Shown piece by piece: positions 25,421-34,239 of a stretch of DNA of 64,000 bases. Both the position numbers and the translations under genes were made by a program. This DNA is from an uncultured Bacteroidales bacterium (GTDB lineage Bacteria; Bacteroidota; Bacteroidia; Bacteroidales; UBA932). The notes beneath the pieces are model-generated. The model saw nothing but the letters and a program-made list of their open reading frames with translations. It made no database searches and was not told the DNA's origin. Each line of letters begins with the position of its first letter. Position 1 is the first letter of the stretch. Where the stretch lies: assembly GCA_947168065.1 (NCBI GenBank), contig CAMVKH010000004.1, forward strand, positions 124,001 to 188,000. The letters are read 5' to 3'.

Positions 25421-26770
25421 TTAGGCAAAAAACTTTTCTATGCGCCCCAGGGCAGTCGGCAGGGCGAAGATCACGACCCGGTCGTAGGGTTTGATCCAGG
25501 TGTCTTCCGTGGCGATGATGGTCTCGTTTCCGCGGATGACGCCGCCGATGATGGTGTCGGAAGGGAGGTGGAGGTCCTTGATCGGCGCTTTGGTAATCTG
25601 GCTGTCCGGATTGACGATGTATTCGATTACCTCGGCGTCGGAGCCGCCGATCACCTTGACGGTGCGGACCTTCGTACTCATCGTGAAGCGGAAGATGCGG
25701 CCGGCGGTGATGATCTTCTTGTTGATGACGGCATCTACGCCCATTCCTTCGGCCAACTTGATGTATTCGATGTTCTCGACCTCTGCGATGGTCTTGGCTA
25801 CGCCCATCTTCTTGGCGGCCACGCAGGCCAGGATGTTGGTCTCCGAACTGGAGGTTACGGCCACGAAGGCGTCGCAGCTCTTGACGTCCTCCTCGTAGAG
25901 GAAGTCGGAGTTGCGGCCGTCGCCGTTGATGACCAGCGTCCGGTCGAGGTTTTCGGAGAGGACTTCGCAGCGGTCGCGGTTGATCTCGATGATCTTCACG
26001 AACTCAGCCGTCTTCTCGAACTGGCGGGCCACCATCTCGCCGATGCGGCCGCCGCCCAGGATGGTGAGCCGTTTGATTTCGAGATATTGTTTGCCCGACC
26101 AGGACATCAGCTCGCCGATGTATTCCCGGCGGGTGACGACATAAACCATATCGCCCCGCTTGAAGAGCGTGTCCCGCTGGGGGATAAGGGTCTCGCCGCT
26201 GCGGGCGATGGCCACGACCTTAAAGGGGAGGGCGTTCTGTTCATAGGGGAAGTCGGCGGTGCTCTTGTTGAGCATCCGCGAGCCTTCTTCGATGCGGAAG
26301 ACCACCAGCTGGAGCTGTCCGCGCGCGAAGTCGACGAACTCCGAGACGTCCGACTGCTTGAGCAGGTCGCCGATCTCGGTGGCGGCTATCTTTTCGGGAT
26401 AGAACAGCAGGTCGATGCCCATATCGGTGAACATCACCTTGTTGTCGTAGTTGAGGTATTCCGCGTCGTTGATGCGGGCGGTGACTTTCTTGGCCCCCAG
26501 TTTCTTGGCGATGATGGCTGACACCAGGTTGACATCCTGTTCCTTGGCCGGGCTCACGGCCACGAACAGGTCGGCCTTGTCGACGCCGGCCGACTTGAGG
26601 ACGGTGATGGAGGTGGGATTGCCCTGGACGGTAAGCACGTCCATGCTTTCACTTACGAGGGCGAGCCGCTCCTCGTCGTGGTCGATGATGGTAATCTCGT
26701 GATACCCCTCGCTGAGCATCTTGGCCAGGTGGCATCCGACTTCTCCGGCTCCGGCAATGACTATCTTCAT
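25421..26770 (-). CDS. trkA: Trk potassium uptake regulator TrkA
   Basis: This 449-residue peripheral membrane protein controls gating of the TrkH/TrkG potassium channel by binding NAD(H) or nucleotides. It has the duplicated RCK layout: a first Rossmann domain (MKIVIAGAGEVGCHLAKML), a TrkA_C domain around residues 140-220, a second Rossmann domain (LTILGGGRIGEMVARQF), and a second TrkA_C domain ending in a typical RVVIFALP segment. No trkH gene is in this window, so the channel partner lies elsewhere. It is 3 nt downstream of folE. Confidence 0.95.
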   Translation of the reverse strand: MKIVIAGAGEVGCHLAKMLSEGYHEITIIDHDEERLALVSESMDVLTVQGNPTSITVLKSAGVDKADLFVAVSPAKEQDVNLVSAIIAKKLGAKKVTARINDAEYLNYDNKVMFTDMGIDLLFYPEKIAATEIGDLLKQSDVSEFVDFARGQLQLVVFRIEEGSRMLNKSTADFPYEQNALPFKVVAIARSGETLIPQRDTLFKRGDMVYVVTRREYIGELMSWSGKQYLEIKRLTILGGGRIGEMVARQFEKTAEFVKIIEINRDRCEVLSENLDRTLVINGDGRNSDFLYEEDVKSCDAFVAVTSSSETNILACVAAKKMGVAKTIAEVENIEYIKLAEGMGVDAVINKKIITAGRIFRFTMSTKVRTVKVIGGSDAEVIEYIVNPDSQITKAPIKDLHLPSDTIIGGVIRGNETIIATEDTWIKPYDRVVIFALPTALGRIEKFFA

Positions 26771-26773
26771 ATC

Positions 26774-27373
26774 CTAATGCAGTTTGGCTCCGATGAGCGT
26801 CATGAATTCGTTGCGGGTGCGGATGTCCCTCAGGAAGGTGCCGGTGAAGGCGGAGGTGGTGGTCACGGAGTTCTGTTTCTGGACGCCGCGTACCTGCATG
26901 CACATATGGGCGGCTTCGATGACGACGGCCACGCCGAGCGGATGCAAAGTGTCGTGGATGCAGTCGCGGATCTGGACCGTAAGCCGTTCCTGGACCTGGA
27001 GCCGGCGGGCGAAAGTCTCCACCACACGGGCGATCTTGCTCAGGCCGGTGATGTATCCGTCGGGAATGTAGGCCACGTGCGCCTTGCCGTAGAAAGGCAG
27101 CATATGATGTTCGCACATCGAGTAAAGTTCGATGTCCTTGACAACCACCATCTGATGGTACTCTTCCCGGAACATGGCCGAGCGGAGGATTTCGGCGCCG
27201 TCTTCTTCGTAACCCTTGGTCAGGAACTGCATCGAGCGGGCCACGCGCAGCGGGGTCTTGAGCAGGCCTTCCCGTTCGGGATTTTCGCCGATGAGCCGCA
27301 GGATCTCCCGGTAGTGACCTGCCAGTTCCCGTGTCAGGGGTTCGTCGTAATCTTCTTTCTTGATATAAGCCAT
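26774..27373 (-). CDS. folE: GTP cyclohydrolase I
   Basis: This 199-residue enzyme converts GTP to 7,8-dihydroneopterin triphosphate, the first step of folate synthesis. The Zn and active-site motifs are present: [20 protein letters not shown] with the Cys and His ligands, and the conserved QVQERLT and [18 protein letters not shown] (second Zn Cys). The length is typical. It heads a folE-trkA-aspA array. A weak -7-like TACTTTTA lies upstream and faces the divergent mqnB gene across 82 nt. Confidence 0.96.
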   Translation of the reverse strand: MAYIKKEDYDEPLTRELAGHYREILRLIGENPEREGLLKTPLRVARSMQFLTKGYEEDGAEILRSAMFREEYHQMVVVKDIELYSMCEHHMLPFYGKAHVAYIPDGYITGLSKIARVVETFARRLQVQERLTVQIRDCIHDTLHPLGVAVVIEAAHMCMQVRGVQKQNSVTTTSAFTGTFLRDIRTRNEFMTLIGAKLH

Positions 27374-27455
27374 ATCGTATAAAAGTATGGCAAGTTACGA
27401 ATTAAATTTCACTTTTTCGAAATAATTCGTACTTTAGGACGCTAAATGCTAACCT

Positions 27456-27995
27456 ATGCGGATTCTTGTCGTTGCCGCCGTCGATTTCGAACTGGAGACA
27501 GCCCGCTGCCTCCGGGGAGGGCTTGACGTCACTTTCCTGTGCGCCGGCGTAGGCGCCGGTGAGACGGACCGCTCCTTGGAGCGTCTGCTTGCATCCGGTG
27601 ATTTCGACCGCGTGCTGGACATCGGCATCGCCGGCGGATACGGCCGGCACCTCCCGCTCGGGTCGGTCGTCCATGTGACTGAAGAGCAGCATGGCGACGC
27701 CCCCGGCGCTCCGCTGCGGAATCCTTCGCCTTGGCCGGAACTCTCATTCCTTCCTTCTGTCAGAGGCAATACCCTGCAGACGCTGGACGACCGCTACCGT
27801 ACCGTCCAGGCCGACGTGGAGACGATGGAAGGCGCCGCCTTCTTCGAAGTCTGCCTCCGGCACGGCGTGTCTTTCGCCCAGATCCGCGCTGTCTCGAACG
27901 TCGTAGGGGAACTCGACCACGCCCGTTGGGATATCCCGGCCGCGCTCTCGGGACTGGAATCCACGCTGCAAACCCTCAAAGCCCGCTTATTATGA
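27456..27995 (+). CDS. mqnB: Futalosine hydrolase
   Basis: This 179-residue nucleosidase of the MTA/SAH phosphorylase superfamily cleaves hypoxanthine from futalosine in the alternative menaquinone pathway. The N-terminal MRILVVAAVDFELETA and the C-terminal block VETMEGAAFFEVCLRHGV followed by QIRAVSNVVGE match the family, including the Glu/Met ribose-binding pair and the Asn of SN. It is somewhat shorter than many homologues (about 200-220 residues). Its stop overlaps the mqnD start (ATGA), so the two pathway enzymes are coupled. Confidence 0.9.
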   Translation: MRILVVAAVDFELETARCLRGGLDVTFLCAGVGAGETDRSLERLLASGDFDRVLDIGIAGGYGRHLPLGSVVHVTEEQHGDAPGAPLRNPSPWPELSFLPSVRGNTLQTLDDRYRTVQADVETMEGAAFFEVCLRHGVSFAQIRAVSNVVGELDHARWDIPAALSGLESTLQTLKARLL

Positions 27996-28846
27996 AACTT
28001 TCCCTCGCCTTTTCCTCCTGTCCCAACGATACCTTCATGTTTCACGCCCTGGTCCACGGGCTGATCGACACGGAAGGCCTTTCTTTCGACGTGGACATCT
28101 ACGATGTGGAGGAACTCAACGAGCGCGCGCAGCGGGAGACCTACGACGTGACCAAGATCAGCTACCACGGCTGGTTCACGGTCCGCGACCGTTACGACAT
28201 CCTTTCGTCGGGCTCCGCCCTGGGCTGGGACTGCGGGCCGCTGCTGGTGCGACGTGCCGACGATGCAGGCGTGATGGAACGTCGCCCCCTGCGGATCGCC
28301 GTTCCCGGCCGCTATACCACCGGCGCGCTGCTCTGCACACTGGCCTATCCCGGACTCGGCGTGCAGGAACCCATGCTTTTCTCAGAGATCGAGGGCGCGG
28401 TGGGCCGGGGTGACGCAGACCTGGGCGTCCTGATCCACGAAGGACGCTTTACCTACCGTGACAAAGGACTGGAACTGGTCCGCGACCTGGGTGCCTGGTG
28501 GCAGGAGGCATCGGGTTGCCCGATCCCGCTCGGCGGTATCGCCGTGAAGCGTTCCCTTGGCGCGGAAATTGCTGCCTCTTTCGACCGCGTGCTGCACCGG
28601 AGCATCTCGTATGCATTCGCTCATCCGGAAGCCTCGCGCGATTATGTCGCCTCGTACGCCCGCGAGTTGTCGGCACAGATCCAGCAACAGCACATCGATA
28701 TGTTCGTGGGCCGCTTCTCTCTCGACCTGGGAGAGGAAGGCCGCCGGGCCGTCGATACTTTGTATAAACGATATGAGCGAGATTATCTGCATGGAGGGAG
28801 TCAGGAAGCTGTACCGCACGGGCGACAATGTGGTCAGGGCGCTTGA
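27992..28846 (+). CDS. mqnD: 1,4-dihydroxy-6-naphthoate synthase
   Basis: The ATG at 27992, overlapping the mqnB stop, gives a 284-residue protein starting [23 protein letters not shown], the standard start for MqnD. It converts cyclic dehypoxanthinyl futalosine to 1,4-dihydroxy-6-naphthoate and has a periplasmic-binding-protein-like fold. Conserved parts include [11 protein letters not shown] and [14 protein letters not shown]. The reading frame continues about 24 residues into the next gene (74-nt overlap), giving a C-terminal tail ([18 protein letters not shown]) unlike the family. The tail is probably non-essential. Confidence 0.93.
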   Translation: MKLSLAFSSCPNDTFMFHALVHGLIDTEGLSFDVDIYDVEELNERAQRETYDVTKISYHGWFTVRDRYDILSSGSALGWDCGPLLVRRADDAGVMERRPLRIAVPGRYTTGALLCTLAYPGLGVQEPMLFSEIEGAVGRGDADLGVLIHEGRFTYRDKGLELVRDLGAWWQEASGCPIPLGGIAVKRSLGAEIAASFDRVLHRSISYAFAHPEASRDYVASYARELSAQIQQQHIDMFVGRFSLDLGEEGRRAVDTLYKRYERDYLHGGSQEAVPHGRQCGQGA

Positions 28847-29468
28847 CGGCGTGGACCTCCGGATCCGGAAAGGAGCGTATGTCGCCATCATGGGCCCTTC
28901 GGGCTCAGGCAAATCAACGATGATGAATCTGCTGGGCTGTCTCGACGTCCCCACGTCGGGCCGCTATCTGCTGAACGGCTGCGACGTGAGCCGCATGGAC
29001 GACGACCGGCTGTCCGAAGTAAGGAACCGGGAGATCGGTTTCGTGTTCCAGTCGTTCAATCTGCTGCCCCGTATGACCGCGCTGGAAAACGTGGCGCTGC
29101 CCCTGCTCTATGCAGGGGTGGGAAAGGAGGAGCGACTGCGCCGGGCCGCAGAATCCCTGCGCCAGGTGGGCCTCGCGCAGCGCATGGAGCACAGGCCAGA
29201 CGCCCTCTCGGGCGGACAACGGCAAAGAGTGGCCATCGCCCGCGCGCTGGTCACCCATCCTTCGATCATCCTGGCCGACGAGCCCACGGGCAACCTCGAT
29301 ACGGCCACCTCGGAAGAGGTGATGAAACTTTTCGCCGCCATCCATCGTAAAGGAAATACAGTGATACTCGTAACACACGAAGAAGACATCGCCCGCCATG
29401 CCGGAAGAATTGTCTATCTTCGTGACGGAAAAATCGAACGCGATGAAAATCTACACGAAAACCGGTGA
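28773..29468 (+). CDS. ABC transporter ATPase, LolD/MacB type
   Basis: The start at 28773 gives a 231-residue ATPase that opens in the usual way ([19 protein letters not shown]). Walker A is GPSGSGKST, the Q-loop [13 protein letters not shown], the signature [15 protein letters not shown] and Walker [14 protein letters not shown], with a switch His in [12 protein letters not shown]. The [16 protein letters not shown] and SFNLLPRMT wording is characteristic of LolD/MacB/FtsE-like ATPases, which work with periplasmic substrates. No permease gene is next to it, so the partner is unknown. It overlaps mqnD by 74 nt and the adenosyltransferase gene by 26 nt. Confidence 0.93.
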   Translation: MSEIICMEGVRKLYRTGDNVVRALDGVDLRIRKGAYVAIMGPSGSGKSTMMNLLGCLDVPTSGRYLLNGCDVSRMDDDRLSEVRNREIGFVFQSFNLLPRMTALENVALPLLYAGVGKEERLRRAAESLRQVGLAQRMEHRPDALSGGQRQRVAIARALVTHPSIILADEPTGNLDTATSEEVMKLFAAIHRKGNTVILVTHEEDIARHAGRIVYLRDGKIERDENLHENR

Positions 29469-29964
29469 CGCCGGCACCACCTCCCTCGTCGGCGGGACGC
29501 GCGTCAGCAAAGCGCATCCCCGCGTGATGACCTACGGGGACCTCGATGAACTGATCAGCTATCTGGGCCTGCTCCGCTGCGAGACAGCCGGCAAGGAGCT
29601 GCCCCTGCGCCGCATCCAGATCCATCTGATGAATGTGAGCGCCCACCTGGCCAACGACGGCCGTTCGCTCAAGCTCAAACCGCTCGACGAAGCCGAGACC
29701 GCTTTCCTCGAGAGCGAGATCGACCGCATGACGGCGGAACTGCCGCCCCAGACCGCCTTCGTCCTGCCGGGCGAACCCCACGCCGCCTCGCTGGCCCACG
29801 TGGCCCGTACCGTATGCCGCCGGGCCGAGCGCAGCGCCGTCGGAATCGAGCCCAAAACCGACCAGGACGCCATCGCCATCCGTTACATCAACCGCCTGAG
29901 TGACTATTTGTTCACATTGGCAAGATACTTGTGCGAGGGGCACGATGATTACTGGTTGCCGTAA
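29443..29964 (+). CDS. Cob(I)alamin adenosyltransferase, PduO type
   Basis: The ATG at 29443 is chosen because it gives the standard N-terminus [20 protein letters not shown], whose KTGDxGTT segment binds ATP. The 173-residue product transfers the adenosyl group of ATP to cob(I)alamin. Later motifs [12 protein letters not shown] and [14 protein letters not shown] are the second half of the active site. The family is called PduO or CobO-like (ATR). Its start overlaps the upstream ATPase gene. No other cobalamin gene is nearby. Confidence 0.93.
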   Translation: MKIYTKTGDAGTTSLVGGTRVSKAHPRVMTYGDLDELISYLGLLRCETAGKELPLRRIQIHLMNVSAHLANDGRSLKLKPLDEAETAFLESEIDRMTAELPPQTAFVLPGEPHAASLAHVARTVCRRAERSAVGIEPKTDQDAIAIRYINRLSDYLFTLARYLCEGHDDYWLP

Positions 29965-30000
29965 AGTGTTATAAAAAAAATTGTTGTATTGTTTTTTTTA

Positions 30001-30008
30001 TATATTTG
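30001..30008 (+). promoter_or_regulatory. -7 box for the DUF2795 gene
   Basis: TATATTTG followed by C fits TAnnTTTG and lies 42 nt before the start at 30051. TTGTTG lies at 29981-29986, closer than the usual -33 spacing. The region is very A/T-rich. Confidence 0.65.
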
Positions 30009-30050
30009 CGGCCCCAATTTGAGAGAGAAAAACAATAACACAAAAGCACT

Positions 30051-30272
30051 ATGTATTGGACACTTGAGCTTGCATCCAAACTGGAAGATGCCCCCTGGCC
30101 CGCAACCCGGGAAGAATTGATCGATTATGCCACCCGCTCGGGAGCTCCGCTCGAAGTGATTGAGAACCTGGAAGACCTCGAAGAGGACGGCGAAGTCTAC
30201 GACTCCATCGAAGACATCTGGCCAGACTATCCGACCAAAGACGACTTTTTCTTCGACGAGGAGGAGTATTAA
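30051..30272 (+). CDS. DUF2795 small acidic protein
   Basis: This 73-residue protein matches a highly conserved Bacteroidales family: MYWTLELASKLEDAPWPATREELIDYA at the start and DIWPDYPTKDDFFFDEEEY at the end. It is very acidic (many Asp/Glu in the second half). The family is assigned to DUF2795 and the function is not known. It is a single-gene transcription unit with its own promoter and a strong terminator. Confidence 0.88.
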   Translation: MYWTLELASKLEDAPWPATREELIDYATRSGAPLEVIENLEDLEEDGEVYDSIEDIWPDYPTKDDFFFDEEEY

Positions 30273-30319
30273 TGCCAAATAACTCCCTGAATTTCAGATA
30301 AGTTATTGAAAATCAATGC

Positions 30320-30357
30320 ATGGGACAGGTTTAAAATAAACTTGTCCCATTCTTTTT
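30320..30357 (+). terminator. Terminator after the DUF2795 gene
   Basis: ATGGGACA pairs with TGTCCCAT, extended by further pairs including one G-U to about 13 bp around a 5-nt loop. TCTTTTTTTA follows. Confidence 0.9.
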
Positions 30358-30376
30358 TTATCAATTAATGTCAAAA

Positions 30377-30384
30377 TAAATTTG
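30377..30384 (+). promoter_or_regulatory. Secondary -7-like box upstream of the M64 gene
   Basis: TAAATTTG occurs here and again at 30450. It may be an alternative start site, but its distance of 117 nt to the gene makes it a weaker candidate. Confidence 0.35.
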
Positions 30385-30449
30385 TCTGTTTTTGTACTTT
30401 TTGTCTTTTTTGGGGTTTTATGAGGATTGCATCGCTACGAATTATTGTT

Positions 30450-30457
30450 TAAATTTG
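30450..30457 (+). promoter_or_regulatory. -33/-7 promoter of the M64 peptidase gene
   Basis: TTG at 30427-30429, a 20-bp gap, then TAAATTTG at 30450-30457. This places transcription start downstream of the longest possible reading frame and supports a start codon at 30502 or 30496. Confidence 0.7.
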
Positions 30458-30501
30458 TCTTTGGATGCTTTTTCAATCTTAGCGGCATTCCCGAAATGGC
30501 C

Positions 30502-33183
30502 ATGAAAAAACTTGCCGGACTCCTGACGATAAGCTTGCTGATGCTTGCGATAGGCTGCGAAAAACTGCCTGATCCCTACATCCAAACCGATCCAACGCCC
30601 ACGCCCACGCCCACGCCTACGCCAACCCCCAATCCGCAACCAGAACCGGTTCCGGTTGAGTCGATCTCGCTCGACCATACCGCTATCAGTCTTCTCGTTG
30701 ACGAGTCGTTAACCCTTGTGCCTACGGTATTACCTGAAAATGCCGCAGACAAAAACGTGACATGGGTGAGTTCCGACCCCCTTGTCGCGTCCGTCTCCTC
30801 CGGCCGCGTGACGGGTATCAGCCCCGGCACCGCGACCATCATGGCCAAAGCGGGCGATAAAGAGGCGAATTGTGCCGTCACCGTGGTCAAGGGAGGCTTC
30901 CCAGACGGAGAAGTTCCGCCGAGCAATGAAATCTGGTATACGACGAAAGACAACCAGCCGCTTTCCCAAGTCAATAACCAAGGCGCCTGTGTCCTCACGG
31001 CCAACACTTACAGCAACGGAATGGGTGTCCTCCGCTTCAGCGGCCCCATTACCCGCCTCGAGGCAGTTTCCTCCGAAGCGAAACAGTGTTCCCGCCTCAC
31101 CGGACTGCTGATCCCCGACAGTGTGGAACAGATCGGCCCGCGAATTTTCTGGGATGCTCCCGGTATCAAAGAGTTCCGGATTCCGCTCTCTTTGAAGAGC
31201 GTGTCCCCGTTCACTTCGCCCGAAAAGTTGTCCCTGGAACACTTGACCGGACATCATATCTCAGAAGACGGACGCTGCGTCATCATCGACGGCGCTCTCC
31301 TGGCCTTTGCGCCGGGAGGACTCTCTTCCTATGAGATTCCGTCGGGTGTCGTCCGGATTGCGGAGAGTGCCTTCTCCATGACGCAGGAACTTCAGTCCGT
31401 CGTGATTCCCGACGGAGTCACGGCTTTGGAAAGAGAATGTTTCAGCCGTTCGAATCTGGAATCCGTCACGATTCCCGCGTCCGTCCAAGCCTTGGACGTA
31501 TATTCCTTCCTCGGCTGCCCCAATCTGAAAAACCTGCTGGGCGACAGTCATTTCATTTCGGCAGACCGGAAATTCCTCTTCGATGAGCATTCCTTCATAC
31601 CGATGATGATGTTCTTCTTTGCCGGACGGGACGATGAGTCCTATCAGATCCCCGAAGGAATCTGTGCCATCGAGAACTATACCTTCCAAGACTGCAAGAA
31701 ACTCAAGAGCATCACCTTCCCGGAGAGCCTCTATTTCATCGCGGGAGTGGCCTTCGAAGGATGCGACAACCTGGACGGGCTGTATGGAAGCCACGTCACG
31801 TCGGACCACAAAGGATTCATCTACGACGGTATCCTGCAATTTCTGCTGCCCTCCATCAGCAACGACTACGTCGTCCCTGACGACGTGACCCGGCTCGGCG
31901 ACCATATCTTCAACGGCAGGGAGAAACTCCGCTCCGTTACGATGGGTGACCAGGTGACCGCCATCGGCAATTACGCCTTCGCCAACTGCCCGTCGCTCAA
32001 GACTGTCACCTTGTCCGCCAACCTGATCGAAATCGGATTCAATCCGTTCGATCATTCCCGGGCACTGGAATCGGTTTATTTCCGAGGCATTCTCCCGCCG
32101 TCCTGCAGTGCGATCGATATGGTTGAAAATCCCAAGCTGACCATTTACGTTCCCGCCCAGGCCCTCCGGCTTTACACCGAAAACATCCAATGGAAGTTGT
32201 ACTGGGATGTCATGAAGCCCTATGAGTACAACGACCTCCCCGAACCGGACTTCTACCTGTCCAAGGATTATTCCAAGGAAGGAGAGGTTACTGTCTTCCA
32301 GAAGGCTTCCGAAGGGAATGGCATCGATATCGTCTTCATGGGCGACGCCTATTCCGACCGTCAGGTAGCCGACGGCACGTATATGAATGATATGAAAGCC
32401 TGCGTCGAGCAGTTCTTTGCCGTCGAACCGTACAAGTCGTTCCGCTCGCTGTTCAATATCTATATCGTCACCACCGTCTCCGCGACGGAAGGCTACGAGC
32501 GGGGCGGCCGGAGCCTCGGCACTTATTTCGGCATGGGCGCCTTTATGGGCGGAAACGATGCCAAGTGCTTCGACCTCGCCCGAAAGGCCATCCTGGAAGA
32601 GAAGCGGATGGACGAAGTCCTGATCCTGGTCTGCGGCTACCAGTCGCTCTCGGGCACTGTCCACATGGCCGGTTGCTGCAACTTCAATGAACCCAAAACC
32701 TGGAAAGGGCATGAATTCGCCTGCGGTTCCGCAGTCACCTATTTCACGAAACTGGACGAATCCTTCGAGAGAACCGGCGAAACGCTCCGTCACGAAGCCG
32801 GCGGGCACGGATTCGCCAAGCTGGCCGATGAGTATCATTATTCGGGAACCCTCTCGACAAGCGACAAAGAGCTGATTGAGCGGCGCTCGGCCTATATGTG
32901 GTATTCCAATGTGGACATCACCTCCGACCCCGCCAAAATCAAATGGGCCCAATTCCTGGCTGATGACCGCTACAAGAATCAAGTCGGCATCTACGAAGGA
33001 GGTTTCACCTACCAGTATGGCGTATGGCGTCCTACGTTGAACGGTATCATGAATGACAACCGGGGCGGTTTCAACGCACCTTCCCGCTACACCATCTGGT
33101 ACCGGATCCACAAGCTGGCCTACGGAAGCAGCTGGGACGGTACTTTTGAGGACTTCGTGACCTACGATGCCATCAACCGTTAG
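30502..33183 (+). CDS. M64-family (IgA peptidase-like) lipoprotein with BIG2 and BspA-type LRR domains
   Basis: The ATG at 30502 (or 30496) is chosen because a promoter lies upstream of it and the product then starts with a lipoprotein signal (LLMLAIGCEK). A (TP)n linker follows at about residues 30-50, then a BIG2 Ig-like domain (VESISLDHTAISLLVDESL to CAVTVVK). Several BspA-type leucine-rich repeats come next (IPDGVTALERECFSRSNLESVTIP and similar). The C-terminal M64 peptidase has the zinc site HEAGGHGFAKLADEY (HExxH and third ligand region). It should be a surface metallopeptidase of about 893 residues. The M64 fold is known from ClosTron-type and Bacteroides IgA peptidases, but the substrate here is unknown. 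Confidence 0.9.
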   Translation: MKKLAGLLTISLLMLAIGCEKLPDPYIQTDPTPTPTPTPTPTPNPQPEPVPVESISLDHTAISLLVDESLTLVPTVLPENAADKNVTWVSSDPLVASVSSGRVTGISPGTATIMAKAGDKEANCAVTVVKGGFPDGEVPPSNEIWYTTKDNQPLSQVNNQGACVLTANTYSNGMGVLRFSGPITRLEAVSSEAKQCSRLTGLLIPDSVEQIGPRIFWDAPGIKEFRIPLSLKSVSPFTSPEKLSLEHLTGHHISEDGRCVIIDGALLAFAPGGLSSYEIPSGVVRIAESAFSMTQELQSVVIPDGVTALERECFSRSNLESVTIPASVQALDVYSFLGCPNLKNLLGDSHFISADRKFLFDEHSFIPMMMFFFAGRDDESYQIPEGICAIENYTFQDCKKLKSITFPESLYFIAGVAFEGCDNLDGLYGSHVTSDHKGFIYDGILQFLLPSISNDYVVPDDVTRLGDHIFNGREKLRSVTMGDQVTAIGNYAFANCPSLKTVTLSANLIEIGFNPFDHSRALESVYFRGILPPSCSAIDMVENPKLTIYVPAQALRLYTENIQWKLYWDVMKPYEYNDLPEPDFYLSKDYSKEGEVTVFQKASEGNGIDIVFMGDAYSDRQVADGTYMNDMKACVEQFFAVEPYKSFRSLFNIYIVTTVSATEGYERGGRSLGTYFGMGAFMGGNDAKCFDLARKAILEEKRMDEVLILVCGYQSLSGTVHMAGCCNFNEPKTWKGHEFACGSAVTYFTKLDESFERTGETLRHEAGGHGFAKLADEYHYSGTLSTSDKELIERRSAYMWYSNVDITSDPAKIKWAQFLADDRYKNQVGIYEGGFTYQYGVWRPTLNGIMNDNRGGFNAPSRYTIWYRIHKLAYGSSWDGTFEDFVTYDAINR

Positions 33184-33554
33184 TTTCCGTCAGGTCCGAA
33201 CACTTTTTCCCGCATCGCGCAGGCTCCGCAGCCTGCGCTTTTTTTGATGTAGCGGTTCATCGTGTCCACGTGCGAGAAACCGCTCATCTCGGCGATATCC
33301 CCGGGCGGCGTATCCTTGTACTTTTCGCTGAGCATCAGCTCAATGGCATACTGCGCCCGGTAGGCGTTCACGAACTGGGAGAAGTTCAGTCCGCGACCCT
33401 TGAGCGCCCTTGTGATGTAGGTCCGGTTGGTAAGCACTTCCCGCGCCATATCTTCGCGGGAAAGGTGCTTGCGCAGAAAAAGGTGCTTTTTCCGCATCAG
33501 GGCATCCATCCTGGCCAGGATCTCATCGTCACTGACCCGCCGCTTTCGACTCAT
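33180..33554 (-). CDS. Stand-alone AraC-type DNA-binding protein
   Basis: This 124-residue protein consists of a charged N-terminal segment and an AraC-type double helix-turn-helix (LSREDMAREVLTNRTYITRALK, then DIAEMSGFSHVDTMNRYIKK). No ligand or sensor domain is present. It overlaps the upstream regulator gene by 26 nt and the end of the convergent M64 gene by 4 nt. The C-terminus has CGACAM and may bind metal, but this is speculative. Two AraC-type proteins in tandem, one apparently tethered to the membrane, suggest a hierarchical pair. Confidence 0.85.
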   Translation of the reverse strand: MSRKRRVSDDEILARMDALMRKKHLFLRKHLSREDMAREVLTNRTYITRALKGRGLNFSQFVNAYRAQYAIELMLSEKYKDTPPGDIAEMSGFSHVDTMNRYIKKSAGCGACAMREKVFGPDGN

Positions 33555-34092
33555 TTCTTTTGCGAAACTCCTTACACCACTCGGCAGGTGTGAATCCGGT
33601 ATTCCGGCCGAAGGCCGTGTTGAAAGTCGTCATCGAATTGAAACCGACTCTCCGGCAGAGTTGCGTGATGGTCAGTTCCGGATTCTGGGCATAGAGCCGC
33701 ATCGCCTCGCGCACGCGATAGTAATGGACCAGCTGGCAGAAGTTCTTGTTGAGTTTGATCTTGATGGTCTGGGCCAGGTAACTTTTGTTGGTGTAGAGCC
33801 GTTCGGCCAGGTCGCCTACCCGGATATCGGGATTCAGGTAGAGTTTCTCGCGCTCGAGGACGTTGCAGAGCCTGTCCTTGAGTTCCTCCATATCCGAATC
33901 CTTCAGGCTGGGTCCGGCGTCTTCCAACATCCGGTCGGCGTGGGGAATCGCCCGGTCCTGGCGGGGATATTCCTTTTCGGCGGCAGGCTCTTTCGGCGGT
34001 GACGCCTTCGCACGCTTCCGTTCGCGGATGAAGAGGAAAACCAGCAGGCCGGCCAGCGGTACATAAGCGATCAATAGGATGAGTCCGTTCAT
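33529..34092 (-). CDS. Membrane-anchored AraC-type regulator
   Basis: This 187-residue protein has an N-terminal TM helix (residues 4-22, LILLIAYVPLAGLLVFLFI), a short linker, and a C-terminal AraC-type DNA-binding domain (VGDLAERLYTNKSYLAQTIK, then TITQLCRRVGFNSMTTFNTAFGRNTGFTPAEW). It lacks an extracytoplasmic sensor domain, so it differs from hybrid two-component systems and may report membrane state or be released by proteolysis. It overlaps the downstream AraC-type gene by 26 nt. The next upstream genes belong to the CHASE2/CHAT module. Confidence 0.88.
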   Translation of the reverse strand: MNGLILLIAYVPLAGLLVFLFIRERKRAKASPPKEPAAEKEYPRQDRAIPHADRMLEDAGPSLKDSDMEELKDRLCNVLEREKLYLNPDIRVGDLAERLYTNKSYLAQTIKIKLNKNFCQLVHYYRVREAMRLYAQNPELTITQLCRRVGFNSMTTFNTAFGRNTGFTPAEWCKEFRKRNESKAAGQ

Positions 34093-34239
34093 AGTTTCAC
34101 TGCATAATATCGTGGCGCGAAACTACGAACAAAAAAGGCGGTTTGATCGCAGAACGATATAACCACCTTATAACCAGCCTAAAATCGGATTTATAAAAGA
34201 CTGTTTCCCTGCTGGTTCAAGAAAGCGTCCAAGATTTTT

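Noticed and set aside
27731-27991. Upstream extension of mqnD
   Set aside because: It is a shadow in another frame of mqnB. The standard MqnD N-terminus begins at 27992, overlapping the mqnB stop.
30427-30501. Longer N-terminus for the M64 peptidase
   Set aside because: The -7 box lies inside this stretch, and the extension has no signal function.
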